From Actinomycetota bacterium (GTDB lineage Bacteria; Actinomycetota; Thermoleophilia; Solirubrobacterales; Solirubrobacteraceae), in the NCBI GenBank assembly GCA_005883255.1, contig VAXS01000146.1, positions 1 to 11,550 on the forward strand: a DNA stretch of 11,550 nt, given 5' to 3'. Shown here piece after piece: positions 1-6,450 of this stretch (position 1 is the stretch's first letter; the number at the start of each line of letters is the position of its first letter). The notes beneath the pieces were generated by a model. It had not been told where the DNA came from. It saw only the letters and a list, made by a program, of their open reading frames with translations, and did not search any database. The position numbers and the translations under genes are program-made.

Positions 1-557
1 GGCGGGCGGCGCAGCAGGAGCTCGACCACGCCGCAGCCGAGCAGCACGAGCACCAGATAGGGACCGATCAGCGCCGCCGCGGCGGCGCCGGCCACGAGGT
101 AGCCGAGCCATCGTGCCCTACGCCGACGGTCCTCGTGCGCGCGCGCGTAACTGGGACCCAACAGCGCTCGCCCCGCGTGTACCGCCACCGCCGGCACCGC
201 CGCGCCGGCGCCCGCGCCGGCCCCGCGAACCCACAAGGGCGGCGCGTGGGCGAGGAACAGCGTCGACAGCGCCAGCACCATCACCACCGCCGGGAGGATG
301 AAGCCGGCTCCCCCGATGAGCGCACCGCGCGCCCCGCGCAGGCGGTAGGCGCAGAAGATCGCCAGTTGCGTCGAGGCCGGGCCGGGCAGCAGCGAGGAGG
401 CGGCGTTGGCGTCCTCGAACTCGCGGGCGTCCATCCAGCGTTCGCGCTCGACCACCAGCTGCCGCAGCAGCGCGACGTGCGCCGGAGGGCCGCCGAACCC
501 GGTCAGCCCGATCCGCGTCCACGCCCAGGCGATCTTCCCGAGCGGGACGGTGGCCAC
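1..557 (-). CDS. chrA: ChrA-family (CHR) chromate/anion transporter, N-terminal part, truncated by window edge
   Basis: The 185 codons visible encode the start of a CHR-family membrane transporter, the family that exports chromate (and possibly related oxyanions) across the cytoplasmic membrane. The reading frame begins WAWTRIGLTGFGGPPAH, with the family signature GFGGP at residues 20-24, followed by the second signature LLPGP at 56-60 and the typical hydrophobic stretches at about 78-104 and 150-182. The start chosen is GTG at 557-555, because it lies about ten residues before the first conserved helix as in relatives; the first internal ATG (codon 42) would delete GFGGP. The codon just upstream is the TGA of lysR in the same frame, so the genes abut with no spacer and no clear ribosome site; translation is probably coupled. 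The C-terminus lies beyond position 1, so I cannot tell whether this is a one-domain or two-domain ChrA. Family assignment is firm; the substrate is inferred. Confidence 0.9.
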   Translation of the reverse strand, partial: MATVPLGKIAWAWTRIGLTGFGGPPAHVALLRQLVVERERWMDAREFEDANAASSLLPGPASTQLAIFCAYRLRGARGALIGGAGFILPAVVMVLALSTLFLAHAPPLWVRGAGAGAGAAVPAVAVHAGRALLGPSYARAHEDRRRRARWLGYLVAGAAAAALIGPYLVLVLLGCGVVELLLRRP

Positions 558-1505
558 TCAGGCCGCGGCCAGCCGCCCCGGGCGGCGCTCGGCGTACTGC
601 GCGGCCGCGTGCTGGAGCACCTCGAGCATGGCCTCGGTGGCCGGCGATCGGTAGGCGCCGGCCAGCGTCGCCGCCTGCACGTGGCGGACCGGCGCCTGGC
701 GCCCGAGGGAGCGGATCACGACGTCGTCGCGCAGGTTGGCCAGCGCCAGCTCGGCGATCAGCGACACCGCCACGCCCGCGGCCACCAGCCCCTGCACGAC
801 GTTGTAGTCCTCGGTCTGGAACGCCACCCGCGGCTCAAACCCGGCCGCCTCGCAGGCGGCGATGTGCATCGCCCCGCACGACCCGTGGCAGTCGCCCTGC
901 ACCCACGCCTCACCCGCCAGGTCGGCCAGGCGCAGGTTGCGCTTGGCGGCCAGCGGGTGGTCGGGGGGCAGCGCCATGTACATCGGGTCGTCCAGCAGAT
1001 GCACGCGCTCCACGTCCTCGCGGTCGCCCGCGTAGAACGACTGCGGCAGCAGCGAGTACTCGAACGTCAGGGCGACGTCGAACTCGCCTCCCTTCAGCTG
1101 GGAGATCGCGTCCTCGGGCTCGGCCTCCACCAGCGACAGCTCCACGCCGGGATGGCGGCGGGAGAACTCGGCGATGGCCAGGGGCACGAGCGTGGCGCCC
1201 GCGGTGGGGAACGAAGCCAGGCGCAGGCGTCCGCCCCGCAGGCCGGCGATCGCCTCCAGCTCGTCCTCGGCGGCGGCCACCCGGGCCAGGATTCCGTCCG
1301 CGTGCTCGACCAGGGCCTGGCCGGCGCCGGTGAGCCGCACTCCCCGGGCGTTCCGCTCCACCAGCGTGCTCCCGGCCTCGCGCTCCAGCGCCGCGATCTG
1401 CTGCGAGACGGCCGACTGGGTGTAGCCCAGGGCCTCGCCGGCGGCGGAGAAGGAACCATGCTGCGCGACCTCTCGGAGCACGCGCAGACGCTTCACATCG
1501 AGCAT
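558..1505 (-). CDS. LysR-family transcriptional regulator
   Basis: A 315-residue DNA-binding regulator of normal LysR length. Residues 1-60 are a textbook winged helix-turn-helix (LRVLREVAQHGSFSAAGEAL, then TQSAVSQQIAALE), followed by a linker helix to about 90 and a periplasmic-binding-like effector domain from about 92 to 300. The effector is not identifiable from sequence. The ATG at 1505-1503 puts the helix-turn-helix at the usual distance from the N-terminus. A promoter candidate and a T-N11-A palindrome overlap this start codon, suggesting autoregulation by a leaderless mRNA. It is divergent from the 1610-4051 genes and is followed in the same frame, with no gap, by chrA. Plausible targets are therefore itself plus chrA, the divergent EamA exporter cluster, or both. 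Family call is firm; targets are inferred. Confidence 0.95.
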   Translation of the reverse strand: MLDVKRLRVLREVAQHGSFSAAGEALGYTQSAVSQQIAALEREAGSTLVERNARGVRLTGAGQALVEHADGILARVAAAEDELEAIAGLRGGRLRLASFPTAGATLVPLAIAEFSRRHPGVELSLVEAEPEDAISQLKGGEFDVALTFEYSLLPQSFYAGDREDVERVHLLDDPMYMALPPDHPLAAKRNLRLADLAGEAWVQGDCHGSCGAMHIAACEAAGFEPRVAFQTEDYNVVQGLVAAGVAVSLIAELALANLRDDVVIRSLGRQAPVRHVQAATLAGAYRSPATEAMLEVLQHAAAQYAERRPGRLAAA

Positions 1506-1518
1506 AAGCGGACCTTAT
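1504..1518. promoter_or_regulatory. Candidate LysR-type operator (ATAAG-N5-CTTAT)
   Basis: ATAAG at 1504-1508 and CTTAT at 1514-1518 form a perfect 5-bp inverted repeat around CGGAC. It contains the LysR-family T-N11-A pattern (T1505 to A1517). It covers the -10 box and start codon of lysR, a position suited to autorepression. A second small inverted repeat, AAATG-T-CATTT at 1532-1542, lies over the -35 region and may be part of the same site. Binding is inferred from symmetry and position only. Confidence 0.45.
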
Positions 1519-1540
1519 CGCACCCCCGGCAAAATGTCAT
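1512..1540 (-). promoter_or_regulatory. lysR promoter, sigma70-like, probably leaderless
   Basis: Read on the minus strand, ATGACA at 1540-1535 matches five of six bases of the -35 consensus TTGACA. A 17-bp spacer follows, then TAAGGT at 1517-1512, fitting the actinobacterial -10 pattern TAnnnT. The -10 box ends 6 nt before the lysR ATG, so transcription would start at or next to the start codon. The segment is an AT-rich island in very GC-rich DNA. Transcription itself is inferred. Confidence 0.65.
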
Positions 1541-1597
1541 TTGCTCTTATCTCACGCGAATGGCATCGTGAACGTCGTACCGGGCAGACGACACTCC

Positions 1598-1604
1598 AGG
1601 AGGG
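1598..1604 (+). promoter_or_regulatory. Strong ribosome binding site that sets the start of the 1610 gene
   Basis: AGGAGGG lies 5 nt before GTG at 1610. It is the clearest Shine-Dalgarno site in the window and supports this GTG over the TTG at 1541 in the same frame, which would add 23 residues without family-like character. Confidence 0.8.
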
Positions 1605-1609
1605 CCGCC

Positions 1610-2044
1610 GTGAAGACGATCGCCGCCATCCACCCCGAGCAGATCACGATCCGGGTCGCCTACCCCGCCGACGGCCCCGCCCTGCTGAAGCTGGCCCAGC
1701 TCGACTCCGGCGCCCCTCCGGTCGAGCCGTTGCTGGTGGCCGAGGCGGCCGGCCGGCCGCGCGCCGCGCTCTCGCTCGCCGATGGACGGTCCATCGCCGA
1801 CCCCTTCTTCCCCACCGACATCCTCCTCGCCCTCCTGCACGTGCACGCCGCCCAGCTCGGCGCCCGGCGCTGGGGCGGCGCCCGGCGCCGGCGCTCGACG
1901 CTGAGCGCCGCCCGCGCGGTCTGGCGCTCGCTGGGCCCGCGCGACGGCCGCCTGCCGGTCGCGCCCGGGGCCCTCGCGGGTCCGGCGGCGGTGCGGGAGG
2001 CCACCATCGCGTCCGCCCCCGGCGCCTATCTGCGTGCGTCCTGA
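1610..2044 (+). CDS. Short GNAT-like hypothetical protein
   Basis: A 144-residue protein. Residues 12-65 resemble the first part of a GNAT acetyltransferase fold: ITIRVAYPADGPALLKLAQL is the usual strand plus helix with an AxxxDxxAL pattern, and LLVAEAAGRPRAALSLADGR is the following beta hairpin. The part after residue 70 does not look like the acetyl-CoA-binding half (no recognisable Q/RxxGxG/A loop) and becomes basic (RRWGGARRRR at 87-96), ending in an Ala/Pro-rich tail. It is probably not an active acetyltransferase by itself and may be a shortened descendant or a stand-alone domain. It is the first gene downstream of the divergent lysR control region and overlaps the exporter gene by 11 bp (2034-2044), so the two are probably cotranscribed and translationally coupled. 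The reading frame is supported by the ribosome site and overlap; the function is unknown. Confidence 0.6.
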   Translation: MKTIAAIHPEQITIRVAYPADGPALLKLAQLDSGAPPVEPLLVAEAAGRPRAALSLADGRSIADPFFPTDILLALLHVHAAQLGARRWGGARRRRSTLSAARAVWRSLGPRDGRLPVAPGALAGPAAVREATIASAPGAYLRAS

Positions 2045-3017
2045 CCGCCTGCGCGCCGCGGGGGCGCTGGCGGTCGTCTACGTCGTCTGGGGCTCCACCT
2101 ACCTGGCCATCCGGGTCATGGTCCGCGACGTCCCGCCGCTCCTGGGGGCCGGGGCGCGCTTCGTGCTGGCGGGCGCGCTCCTGCTGGCCTGGGTGCGGAT
2201 CGGCCGCCGGCCTGGGCGGCTCACGCGCCGCGAGCTGGGGGCCGCGGCGCTGGTGGGGACGCTGCTCGCGTTCGGGGGAAACGGACTGGTCACGGTGGCC
2301 GAGCAGCACGTGCCCTCGGGGCTGGCCGCGCTGATCATCGCCTCGGTTCCGCTCTGGGTGGTGGTGCTGCGGGCGGGGTTCCGGGAGCGGCCGGCGCGCG
2401 CCACCCTGCTCGGTGTGGGCACGGGCTTCGCCGGTGTGGGCGTCCTGCTCCTCCCCGGCCAGCGACCGAGCGGGGTGGGCATCGGCCCGCTCCTCCTGGT
2501 GGTGCTCGCGGCCGCCTCGTGGGCGTCCGGCTCGTTCGCCGGCAGCCGGCTGGCCACGACGGCGGACCCGCTCCGCTTCACCGGCCTGCAGATGCTGCTG
2601 GGCGGGCTGGTGATGTCGGTCTCGGGCCTGGCGGCCGGCGAGGCGGGCGACGTCCACCTGGGCGCGGTCTCCGCCGCCTCCGCGGGGGCGTTCGCGTACC
2701 TGGTGGTGATCGGCTCCATCGTGGCGTTCACCGCCTACGCCTGGCTGCTGCGGAACGTCCCGATCTCCACGGTGGCCACGTACGCCTACGTCAACCCGGT
2801 CATCGCGGTGGTGCTGGGCTGGGCGATCCTCTCGGAGTCGGTGAGCCCGACGACGATCGCCGGGGCGGCGCTGATCGTCAGCTCGGTGGCGTTCACGCTG
2901 CGACACGAGGGCGTGGCCCGCGAGGCGGACCCGGAGCCGGCGGCGCCGCCCGCGACCGACCACGCCCGCTCGCACCCCGCGCCCGCCCGTGTCGAGCGCG
3001 CTCGCGCCCGGGCCTAG
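2034..3017 (+). CDS. EamA/DMT-superfamily exporter, YedA-like
   Basis: A 327-residue polytopic membrane protein with about ten hydrophobic helices arranged as two EamA repeats (roughly residues 10-140 and 150-290). The N-terminal YVVWGSTYLAIRV (16-28) and the second-repeat TYAYVNPVIAVVLGW (249-263) are characteristic of the drug/metabolite transporter superfamily, subgroup YedA/RhaT-like, whose members generally export amino acids or other small metabolites. The substrate cannot be read from sequence. Residues 290-327 form a charged, Ala/Pro/Arg-rich cytoplasmic tail, longer than usual. The GTG start at 2034 lies inside the end of the preceding gene, and the first helix follows at the expected distance. 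A LysR regulator divergent from an EamA exporter is a common bacterial arrangement and suggests effector-induced export. Family call is firm. Confidence 0.93.
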   Translation: MRPDRLRAAGALAVVYVVWGSTYLAIRVMVRDVPPLLGAGARFVLAGALLLAWVRIGRRPGRLTRRELGAAALVGTLLAFGGNGLVTVAEQHVPSGLAALIIASVPLWVVVLRAGFRERPARATLLGVGTGFAGVGVLLLPGQRPSGVGIGPLLLVVLAAASWASGSFAGSRLATTADPLRFTGLQMLLGGLVMSVSGLAAGEAGDVHLGAVSAASAGAFAYLVVIGSIVAFTAYAWLLRNVPISTVATYAYVNPVIAVVLGWAILSESVSPTTIAGAALIVSSVAFTLRHEGVAREADPEPAAPPATDHARSHPAPARVERARARA

Positions 3018-3029
3018 CCCTCCGGCTGG

Positions 3030-3035
3030 TAGCGT
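3030..3035 (+). promoter_or_regulatory. Candidate -10 box for a leaderless transcript of the 3044 gene
   Basis: TAGCGT fits TAnnnT and ends 8 nt before the ATG at 3044, while no clear Shine-Dalgarno site precedes that ATG. I see no good -35. It lies in the 26-bp gap after the exporter gene, so the dehydrogenase gene may have its own start of transcription as well as readthrough. Confidence 0.35.
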
Positions 3036-3043
3036 CGGCCCCG

Positions 3044-4051
3044 ATGCTCCCGCCGGTCGCGGTCGCCCCCTTCCGCTGGCAGGACGGCGAGCGGCTGGTG
3101 CGGTTCGGGCGCGGAACCCGGGCGGAGGCGCCCGACCTGGTGGGCGACGGCTATGCCCTCCTGACCACGGAGCGGGCGCTGGCCGCGGCGCCGGAGCTGG
3201 CGGACCGGGCGGCGTCGGTGCACCACGTGCCGCCGGGCGTGGTGGACGAGCTGTCCGCGCGGCTGCGACCGGAGGTCTCGGCGGAGCTGCTGGTGGCGCT
3301 GGGCGGCGGAAGGGTGATCGACGTGGCCAAGGCGCTGGCGGCCGCGGACCCGCCCCGCCGGGTGGCCGCGATCCCCACCACGCTGTCGGCGGCGGAGATG
3401 ACCGGGGTCCACCGCCACGCGGCCGGCGTCGCGCCCGAGACTCCGCGCGTTCGGCCCAGCGTCGTGCTCGACGATCCCGCGCTCTCGGCCTCGCAGCCGC
3501 CCGCCGACCTGGCCGCCAGCGCCGCCAACGCCCTGGGGCACGCCGTGGAGGCCCCGCTCACCACGCTGGCCAGCCCGGTGCCCACGTTGGCGGCGCACGC
3601 CGGGGCGCGCCTGCTCTGGGAGGGCCTGGCCGACGAGGACGTGTCCGACCAGGACCGCGACCGCCTGGCGCTGGGCGCGCTGCTCGGCGGCTACGCCATC
3701 GACGGCGCCGGCTACGGCCTGCATCACGTGCTGTCGCAGACCGCTGTGCGGGTGGCGGGGATCGGGCACGGCCCGGCCAACGCCATCCTCCTCCCCCACT
3801 CGCTGCCGGCGCTGTCGCGTCGCCGGCCGGCCGGGGTCGAGGCACTCGCAGAGGCGCTGGATGCGGACCCGGTGTCGGTCGCCGCCGCCTTGGCCCGGCG
3901 CACCGGCGTGGTGCGGCTGCGCGACGCCGGCGTGCCCGCGGAGCGTCTCGCGGAGTGCGCCGACGCCGCGGCCCAGCGCTTTGAGCTCGCCCTCACCCCG
4001 CCGGCGGCCGAGCGCGACGAGCTGCTGGCGATCTACCAGGCGGCCTGGTAG
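3044..4051 (+). CDS. Iron-containing alcohol dehydrogenase family protein, maleylacetate reductase-like
   Basis: A 335-residue NAD(P)H-dependent oxidoreductase of the dehydroquinate-synthase-like/Fe-ADH fold. Visible motifs in order: the nucleotide-binding LGGGRVIDVAKALA (86-99), PTTLSAAEMTG (111-121), NALGHAVEA (162-170), GLHHVLSQT (225-233) and GHGPANAILLPHSLP (241-255). In classical iron alcohol dehydrogenases the third motif begins with a metal-binding Asp (DALTHAIEA); here it is Asn, as in maleylacetate reductases, which reduce maleylacetate to 3-oxoadipate in (chloro)aromatic degradation. No other aromatic-ring gene is in the window, so the substrate is open. The ATG at 3044 removes a much longer in-frame extension that overlaps the exporter gene in another frame. 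The gene follows the exporter by 26 bp and its last 19 bp overlap the end of the convergent GGDEF/HD-GYP gene. Family call is strong; the maleylacetate reductase assignment is moderate. Confidence 0.85.
   Translation: MLPPVAVAPFRWQDGERLVRFGRGTRAEAPDLVGDGYALLTTERALAAAPELADRAASVHHVPPGVVDELSARLRPEVSAELLVALGGGRVIDVAKALAAADPPRRVAAIPTTLSAAEMTGVHRHAAGVAPETPRVRPSVVLDDPALSASQPPADLAASAANALGHAVEAPLTTLASPVPTLAAHAGARLLWEGLADEDVSDQDRDRLALGALLGGYAIDGAGYGLHHVLSQTAVRVAGIGHGPANAILLPHSLPALSRRRPAGVEALAEALDADPVSVAAALARRTGVVRLRDAGVPAERLAECADAAAQRFELALTPPAAERDELLAIYQAAW
4033..4051. repeat. Perfect 19-bp palindrome at convergent gene ends; possible bidirectional hairpin terminator
   Basis: CTACCAGGC and GCCTGGTAG are exact reverse complements around the single base G4042. 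The palindrome coincides exactly with the overlap of the two convergent genes and contains both TAG stop codons. In RNA from either strand it could fold into a GC-rich stem, but no T-run follows on either side, so an intrinsic terminator role is uncertain. Confidence 0.6.
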
Positions 4052-6417
4052 GTGGGGGTCGAGCCGGCGCGGGCGGGCGGGTCCGCCTCCATCGCCGCCA
4101 GGAGGGCGCCGACGACGCCGGGATCGAACTGGCGCCCTGCGCAGTCGCGCAGCTCCTCCGCCGCGTCGTCGTGGCTGAGCGCCGCCCGGTAGGGCCGGAC
4201 GCTGGTCATCGCATGGTAGGCGTCGCACACCAGCGTGATGCGGCTGGCCAGCGGGATCGACTCCCCCGCCAGGCCGTCGGGATAGCCCGTCCCGTCCCAG
4301 CGCTCGTGCTCGTGGCGGACCGCGCGGGCCACGCTCTCCAGGCCGGGCACGTGGCGCAGGATCCGCTCGCCGATCGCCGGGTGCCGGCGCATGATTGCCC
4401 GCTCCCGGGGGTCCAGCGGGCCGGGCTTGCGCAGGATCTCGTCGGGCATCCCGATCTTCCCGATGTCATGCAGGAGCGCGACCGCCTCGGCCTCCGCGGT
4501 CGCCGCCTCCGAGAGGCCCAGTCGCTCGGCGACCCGGCGCACCAGCGCCAGCGTCTCCTCGCCGTGCCCGCCCGTGTAGCCGTCGCGGGCCTCCAAGGCG
4601 GTACCGAGGGCGACGAGGCTGGCCCGGTATTGGGCGGCGACCTCGCGCTCCTGGTTGCGCGCCACGTCCAGCAGGCGGGCGTTCTCACGGTCCACCAGCC
4701 GCCCCCGCGCGTAGCGGATGACCAGGAGGGGCACCACCAGCGGGAGCACCGACGCCGGCACCGCGCCCCGGGTGACGACCAGGGAGATCAAGAGCGTCGC
4801 GGTCAGCGTGTAGCCGACCACCAGGCCGGGTAGGCGCGGCCGCGGCCACCGGGTCGCGCGGGCATGTGGGTTGCCGCAGCGCAGCAGCGCTCCGCTGGCC
4901 ACCAGCGCACCGGCCACCGGGAACAGCGCGCCCCAGGCCTGCGCCGGCACCCGGCCGGGGAAGGTCAGCAGCAGTAGAACGGCGGCGCCCGCACCCAGGC
5001 CGAAGCCCCCCGCGACCAGCCACAGGTCGGGCCGGGCCCGCGGGCGAACCGTCGAGACGATCAGGAACACGCAGGTCAGCGCCAGCGTGCTCAGCACCAT
5101 CCCGGCCACCGCCGGCGCCGCCGACGTGTGGTGGGCGTGCGCGTGGTCGATCACCGGCGGCACCAGGTAGACCACGGCGAGCGCGGCCAGCGAGATCAGC
5201 ACGTCGGCCAGGTCGAGGAGCGCGCGCCAGTCCGGCCGCACCCAGCCCACCCGCTCGCGTCCGCGGGTGCGCAGCGCGGCCCCGAGGCAGGCCGCGCCGT
5301 TGGCGGCCACCAGGGCCAGAAGCACGCCCAGGCGCACGTCGCGCGCCGAGCCCAGCGCCGGGGCCAGCAGCCACAGCGCGACCGCCAGGCCGGCGACGGC
5401 GCCGCCCAGCGCCAGGACCCGGCGCAGCGGCCACGCGCCGACCTCGTCGGTCTCGCGCGAGGGCGCTCCCAACCGGGCGAACGGATCGCCGTCCGGCACG
5501 ATCGGGAGGTCCGGGACGGCCACGCCCAGCGTCGTCCCCGGGGCCGCCTCCGGCCGCCGGTCCGCCTTCACCGCCAGCAGCTCCGCGTCGGCGCGCTCCA
5601 GCAGCTCCTCCAGGCCCAGGCCGTCCGCCGGGAACGACGCGCCCCCCACGCTGGCGCCCAGCCCGCGCAGCGCGGGATCGTCCGCCCCCGCCCGCTCCAC
5701 GGCGGCCATGATGCGGCCGGCCACCTGGCGGGCCTGCGCCTCGCTGGCGCCGGGCAGGAGCACCGCGAACTCGTCGCCGCCGTGCCGGGCCACGAAGTCC
5801 TCCCCCCGGACGGCGACGCTGATCGCCAGCGCCACGCGTCGCAGCAGCGCGTCGCCGGTCGCGTGGCCGGCGACGTCGTTGACGCGCTTGAACCCGTCCA
5901 GGTCGATGTAGAGCACGCTGAAGGGCTCGTCGTGGCGCCGCGCCCGCGCCAGCTCGGCGGCCGCCCGCTGCTCGAACCCGCGGCGGTTGGGCACGCCGGT
6001 GAGCGGGTCCTGGAGGGCGAGCGCCGTGGCGTGCTCGGCCGCCTTGCGGATGCGCTCGCGCTGCTGCTGGAGCACGAACGCCAGCGTCCCCGACATGACG
6101 CTGACCAGGATCCACTCGAACAGGCGGTCGATGAGCGGGACGTGGTGGTCGTAGGCCACCGGGAGTCCCGCGGACACCGCCACCACCGCCACGGCGATCC
6201 CGGTCTGGCGCCGCGTGGCGAAGTAGGCGGCCATCGCCGCCAGGTACAGGTAGAAGAGGGCGAACGGGCTCCCGGTCCCGCCGGTGTTCCAGCACGCCAG
6301 CGCGGTCAGGCCGGCGCCCGAGCCCACCGGGATCATCACGGCCACGCGCGGGAGCCGGTGCCAGGGCAGCGCGAGCCCGATCGCTCCCACCGCCAGAGCC
6401 AGGACGATGCCCACCAC
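4033..6417 (-). CDS. Membrane-bound dual c-di-GMP enzyme: GGDEF diguanylate cyclase plus HD-GYP phosphodiesterase
   Basis: A 794-residue protein. Residues 1-118 hold about four membrane helices. Residues 132-285 are a GGDEF domain with substrate-site IDLDGFKRVND (171-181), an intact GGDEF (213-217) and an intact inhibitory I-site RGED (204-207), so it should make c-di-GMP with product feedback. Residues 330-570 contain about eight further membrane helices. Residues 595-775 are an HD-GYP domain with HDIGKIG (650-656), HERWDGTGYPDG (704-715) and CDAYHAMTS (731-739), expected to hydrolyse c-di-GMP; one residue of the usual HHE motif is Glu (E703). The combination implies a bifunctional sensor that both makes and degrades the messenger, but no recognisable sensor domain is seen apart from the membrane parts. 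The start is uncertain: GTG 6417 or GTG 6414, both directly after GGAG; an in-frame TAG lies a few codons upstream. The 3' end overlaps the dehydrogenase gene. Domain calls are firm; net activity is unknown. Confidence 0.93.
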   Translation of the reverse strand: MVGIVLALAVGAIGLALPWHRLPRVAVMIPVGSGAGLTALACWNTGGTGSPFALFYLYLAAMAAYFATRRQTGIAVAVVAVSAGLPVAYDHHVPLIDRLFEWILVSVMSGTLAFVLQQQRERIRKAAEHATALALQDPLTGVPNRRGFEQRAAAELARARRHDEPFSVLYIDLDGFKRVNDVAGHATGDALLRRVALAISVAVRGEDFVARHGGDEFAVLLPGASEAQARQVAGRIMAAVERAGADDPALRGLGASVGGASFPADGLGLEELLERADAELLAVKADRRPEAAPGTTLGVAVPDLPIVPDGDPFARLGAPSRETDEVGAWPLRRVLALGGAVAGLAVALWLLAPALGSARDVRLGVLLALVAANGAACLGAALRTRGRERVGWVRPDWRALLDLADVLISLAALAVVYLVPPVIDHAHAHHTSAAPAVAGMVLSTLALTCVFLIVSTVRPRARPDLWLVAGGFGLGAGAAVLLLLTFPGRVPAQAWGALFPVAGALVASGALLRCGNPHARATRWPRPRLPGLVVGYTLTATLLISLVVTRGAVPASVLPLVVPLLVIRYARGRLVDRENARLLDVARNQEREVAAQYRASLVALGTALEARDGYTGGHGEETLALVRRVAERLGLSEAATAEAEAVALLHDIGKIGMPDEILRKPGPLDPRERAIMRRHPAIGERILRHVPGLESVARAVRHEHERWDGTGYPDGLAGESIPLASRITLVCDAYHAMTSVRPYRAALSHDDAAEELRDCAGRQFDPGVVGALLAAMEADPPARAGSTPTYQAAW

Positions 6418-6450
6418 CTCCAGAAGCGGCGAGCGGATATGACCCGGCTA

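Noticed and set aside
118..522. Minus-strand 134-codon frame over the left end
   Set aside because: It is out of frame with the ChrA reading, which has clear GFGGP and LLPGP motifs; the alternative is Arg/Ala-rich shadow sequence.
135..1571. Long plus-strand open frame (478 codons) opposite lysR and chrA
   Set aside because: Its product is Arg/Gln/His-rich low-complexity sequence typical of antisense frames in GC-rich DNA, and it lies opposite two genes with clear family motifs.
1644..2975. Minus-strand 443-codon frame opposite the GNAT-like and EamA genes
   Set aside because: Arg/His/Gly-rich composition with no domain; the opposite strand encodes a convincing membrane transporter.
2519..3043. 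Upstream extension of the reductase-like gene to 510 residues
   Set aside because: The extension overlaps the EamA gene in another frame and reads as Gly/Arg-rich low complexity; the family-like sequence begins at the ATG at 3044.
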